A DNA stretch of 64,000 nucleotides, taken from positions 1 to 64,000 of the forward strand of contig PDUC01000027.1 in the NCBI GenBank assembly GCA_002747255.1, written 5' to 3'. Position 1 is the first letter of the stretch. Every line of letters begins with the position of its first letter. Source of the stretch: Acidobacteriota bacterium. GTDB lineage: Bacteria > Acidobacteriota > Holophagae > Acanthopleuribacterales > Acanthopleuribacteraceae. The position numbers and the translations under genes were made by a program. Below, piece by piece: positions 63,508 through 64,000 of this stretch. The notes under the pieces are model-generated. The model saw only the letters and a program-made list of their open reading frames with translations. It was not told the DNA's origin and ran no database searches.

Positions 63508-64000
63508 ATGAAAAATCATCTTAAAACAGCAACTGCGATATTGGCTTTACTACTTTCTATAGTGACGCTTATGTGCAGCAAAGACCAAGCAGAAAAAAAA
63601 GAAATGACTCAAAGTACCGAAAAAACCGTCGTCAATCCCTTTTTTGAGGATTTCACCACGCCTTTTGAAACACCTGATTTCAGAGTGATCAAGACCGAGC
63701 ACTTCCTGCCCGCCATGAAAAAGGGCATAGAGGAACAGAACCGTGAAATCGAGGCGATTACTTCCAACCCTGAGGAGCCCACCTTCAAGAACACGGTTGA
63801 CGCTATGGCCAGAACGGGGAATCTTCTCAACAAGGTTCAGGGCGTTTTCTCCAGTTATTCTTCAGCCATGGCCAACGATGAAATGCAAAAAGTGGCGCAA
63901 CAAATCCAACCTCTCTTAACTCAGCATACAGACAGTATCTGGTTGAACCGGGATCTCTTTCAAAGAGTTAAAAAGGTCTACGAGAACAGAGAGAGTGAAC
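63508..64000 (+). CDS. M3-family peptidase (oligopeptidase A / dipeptidyl carboxypeptidase type), 5' part only
   Basis: The first 164 codons; the gene continues beyond the window. The N-terminus has a hydrophobic export signal (LKTATAILALLLSIVTLMC) with a cysteine after LM, a poor lipobox match, so it may be a lipoprotein or simply secreted. A Lys/Glu/Thr linker follows, then NPFFEDFTTPFETPDFRVIK, HFLPAMKKGIEEQNREIEAI and EEPTFKNTVDAMARTGNLL, the characteristic N-terminal helical region of M3 oligopeptidases. The HExxH zinc site would be outside the window. GATGAGG precedes the ATG. Identity rests on the N-terminal domain only. Confidence 0.8.
   Translation, partial: MKNHLKTATAILALLLSIVTLMCSKDQAEKKEMTQSTEKTVVNPFFEDFTTPFETPDFRVIKTEHFLPAMKKGIEEQNREIEAITSNPEEPTFKNTVDAMARTGNLLNKVQGVFSSYSSAMANDEMQKVAQQIQPLLTQHTDSIWLNRDLFQRVKKVYENRESE

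Overview
The window is 64 kb of a bacterial chromosome. It most likely comes from a Gram-negative aerobic or facultative heterotroph. The evidence is many Sec-type signal peptides on large envelope or secreted proteins, an S41 tricorn-type protease, a bacterial N-end-rule transferase (Bpt), beta-oxidation genes and a Hanks-type kinase. The mixture of 6-bladed propeller proteins, giant beta-rich surface proteins and a tandem array of hairpin-forming repeats suggests Acidobacteriota or a PVC/FCB-like lineage. I cannot place it more precisely from sequence alone, and I see no phage, integrative element or CRISPR array.

Layout. 1-1113: about six tandem copies of a hairpin-rich ~180 bp repeat. 1144-4709 (minus): a three-gene biotin-dependent carboxylase operon of methylcrotonyl-CoA carboxylase type, whose usual alpha subunit is split in two. 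5356-8840 (minus): a decaying tandem family of 6-bladed propeller lipo/periplasmic-type proteins, followed by a more distant relative at 9226-10425. 10969-13311 (plus): a transketolase-like enzyme behind a recognisable promoter overlapped by a palindrome. 13233-14537 (minus): a PepSY membrane protein and a His-rich secreted protein.

14933-36341 (minus) is the centre of the window: a 21.4 kb, four-gene operon of exported proteins (590, 4180, 530 and 1835 aa). Two of its junctions are ATGA overlaps and one has a 3-nt gap. It has its own promoter with a CRP-like site just upstream of the -35 box, and a long hairpin terminator at the end. The 4180-aa protein carries two interrupted beta-propellers, coiled-coil insertions and nine copies of a 'WT-G...EL' module that I do not recognise. 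The 1835-aa protein carries five lamin-tail-like domains. Next upstream is a Ser/Thr kinase fused to a cyclic-nucleotide-binding domain (37134-38417), a possible signalling partner.

39155-51511: tricorn-like protease, an orphan Phd/YefM-type antitoxin with the wreck of its PIN toxin, HAD hydrolase, multidrug/MOP-like transporter, pyrophosphatase, Bcp peroxiredoxin, a secreted protein with a CGPC thioredoxin-like domain, a GDP-mannose 3,5-epimerase-like enzyme and PlsC. 51795-56777: PhoH/PIN ATPase, EamA transporter coupled to Bpt, a TPR membrane protein and a glycerophosphodiester phosphodiesterase. 56920-57197: a deleted group II intron sitting directly behind a terminator. 57254-62601 (minus): a fadN-fadA-fadE beta-oxidation operon with a TTGACA promoter and a perfect 14-bp operator-like palindrome. 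With the carboxylase operon this indicates fatty-acid and leucine/branched-chain catabolism. The window ends inside an M3 oligopeptidase gene.
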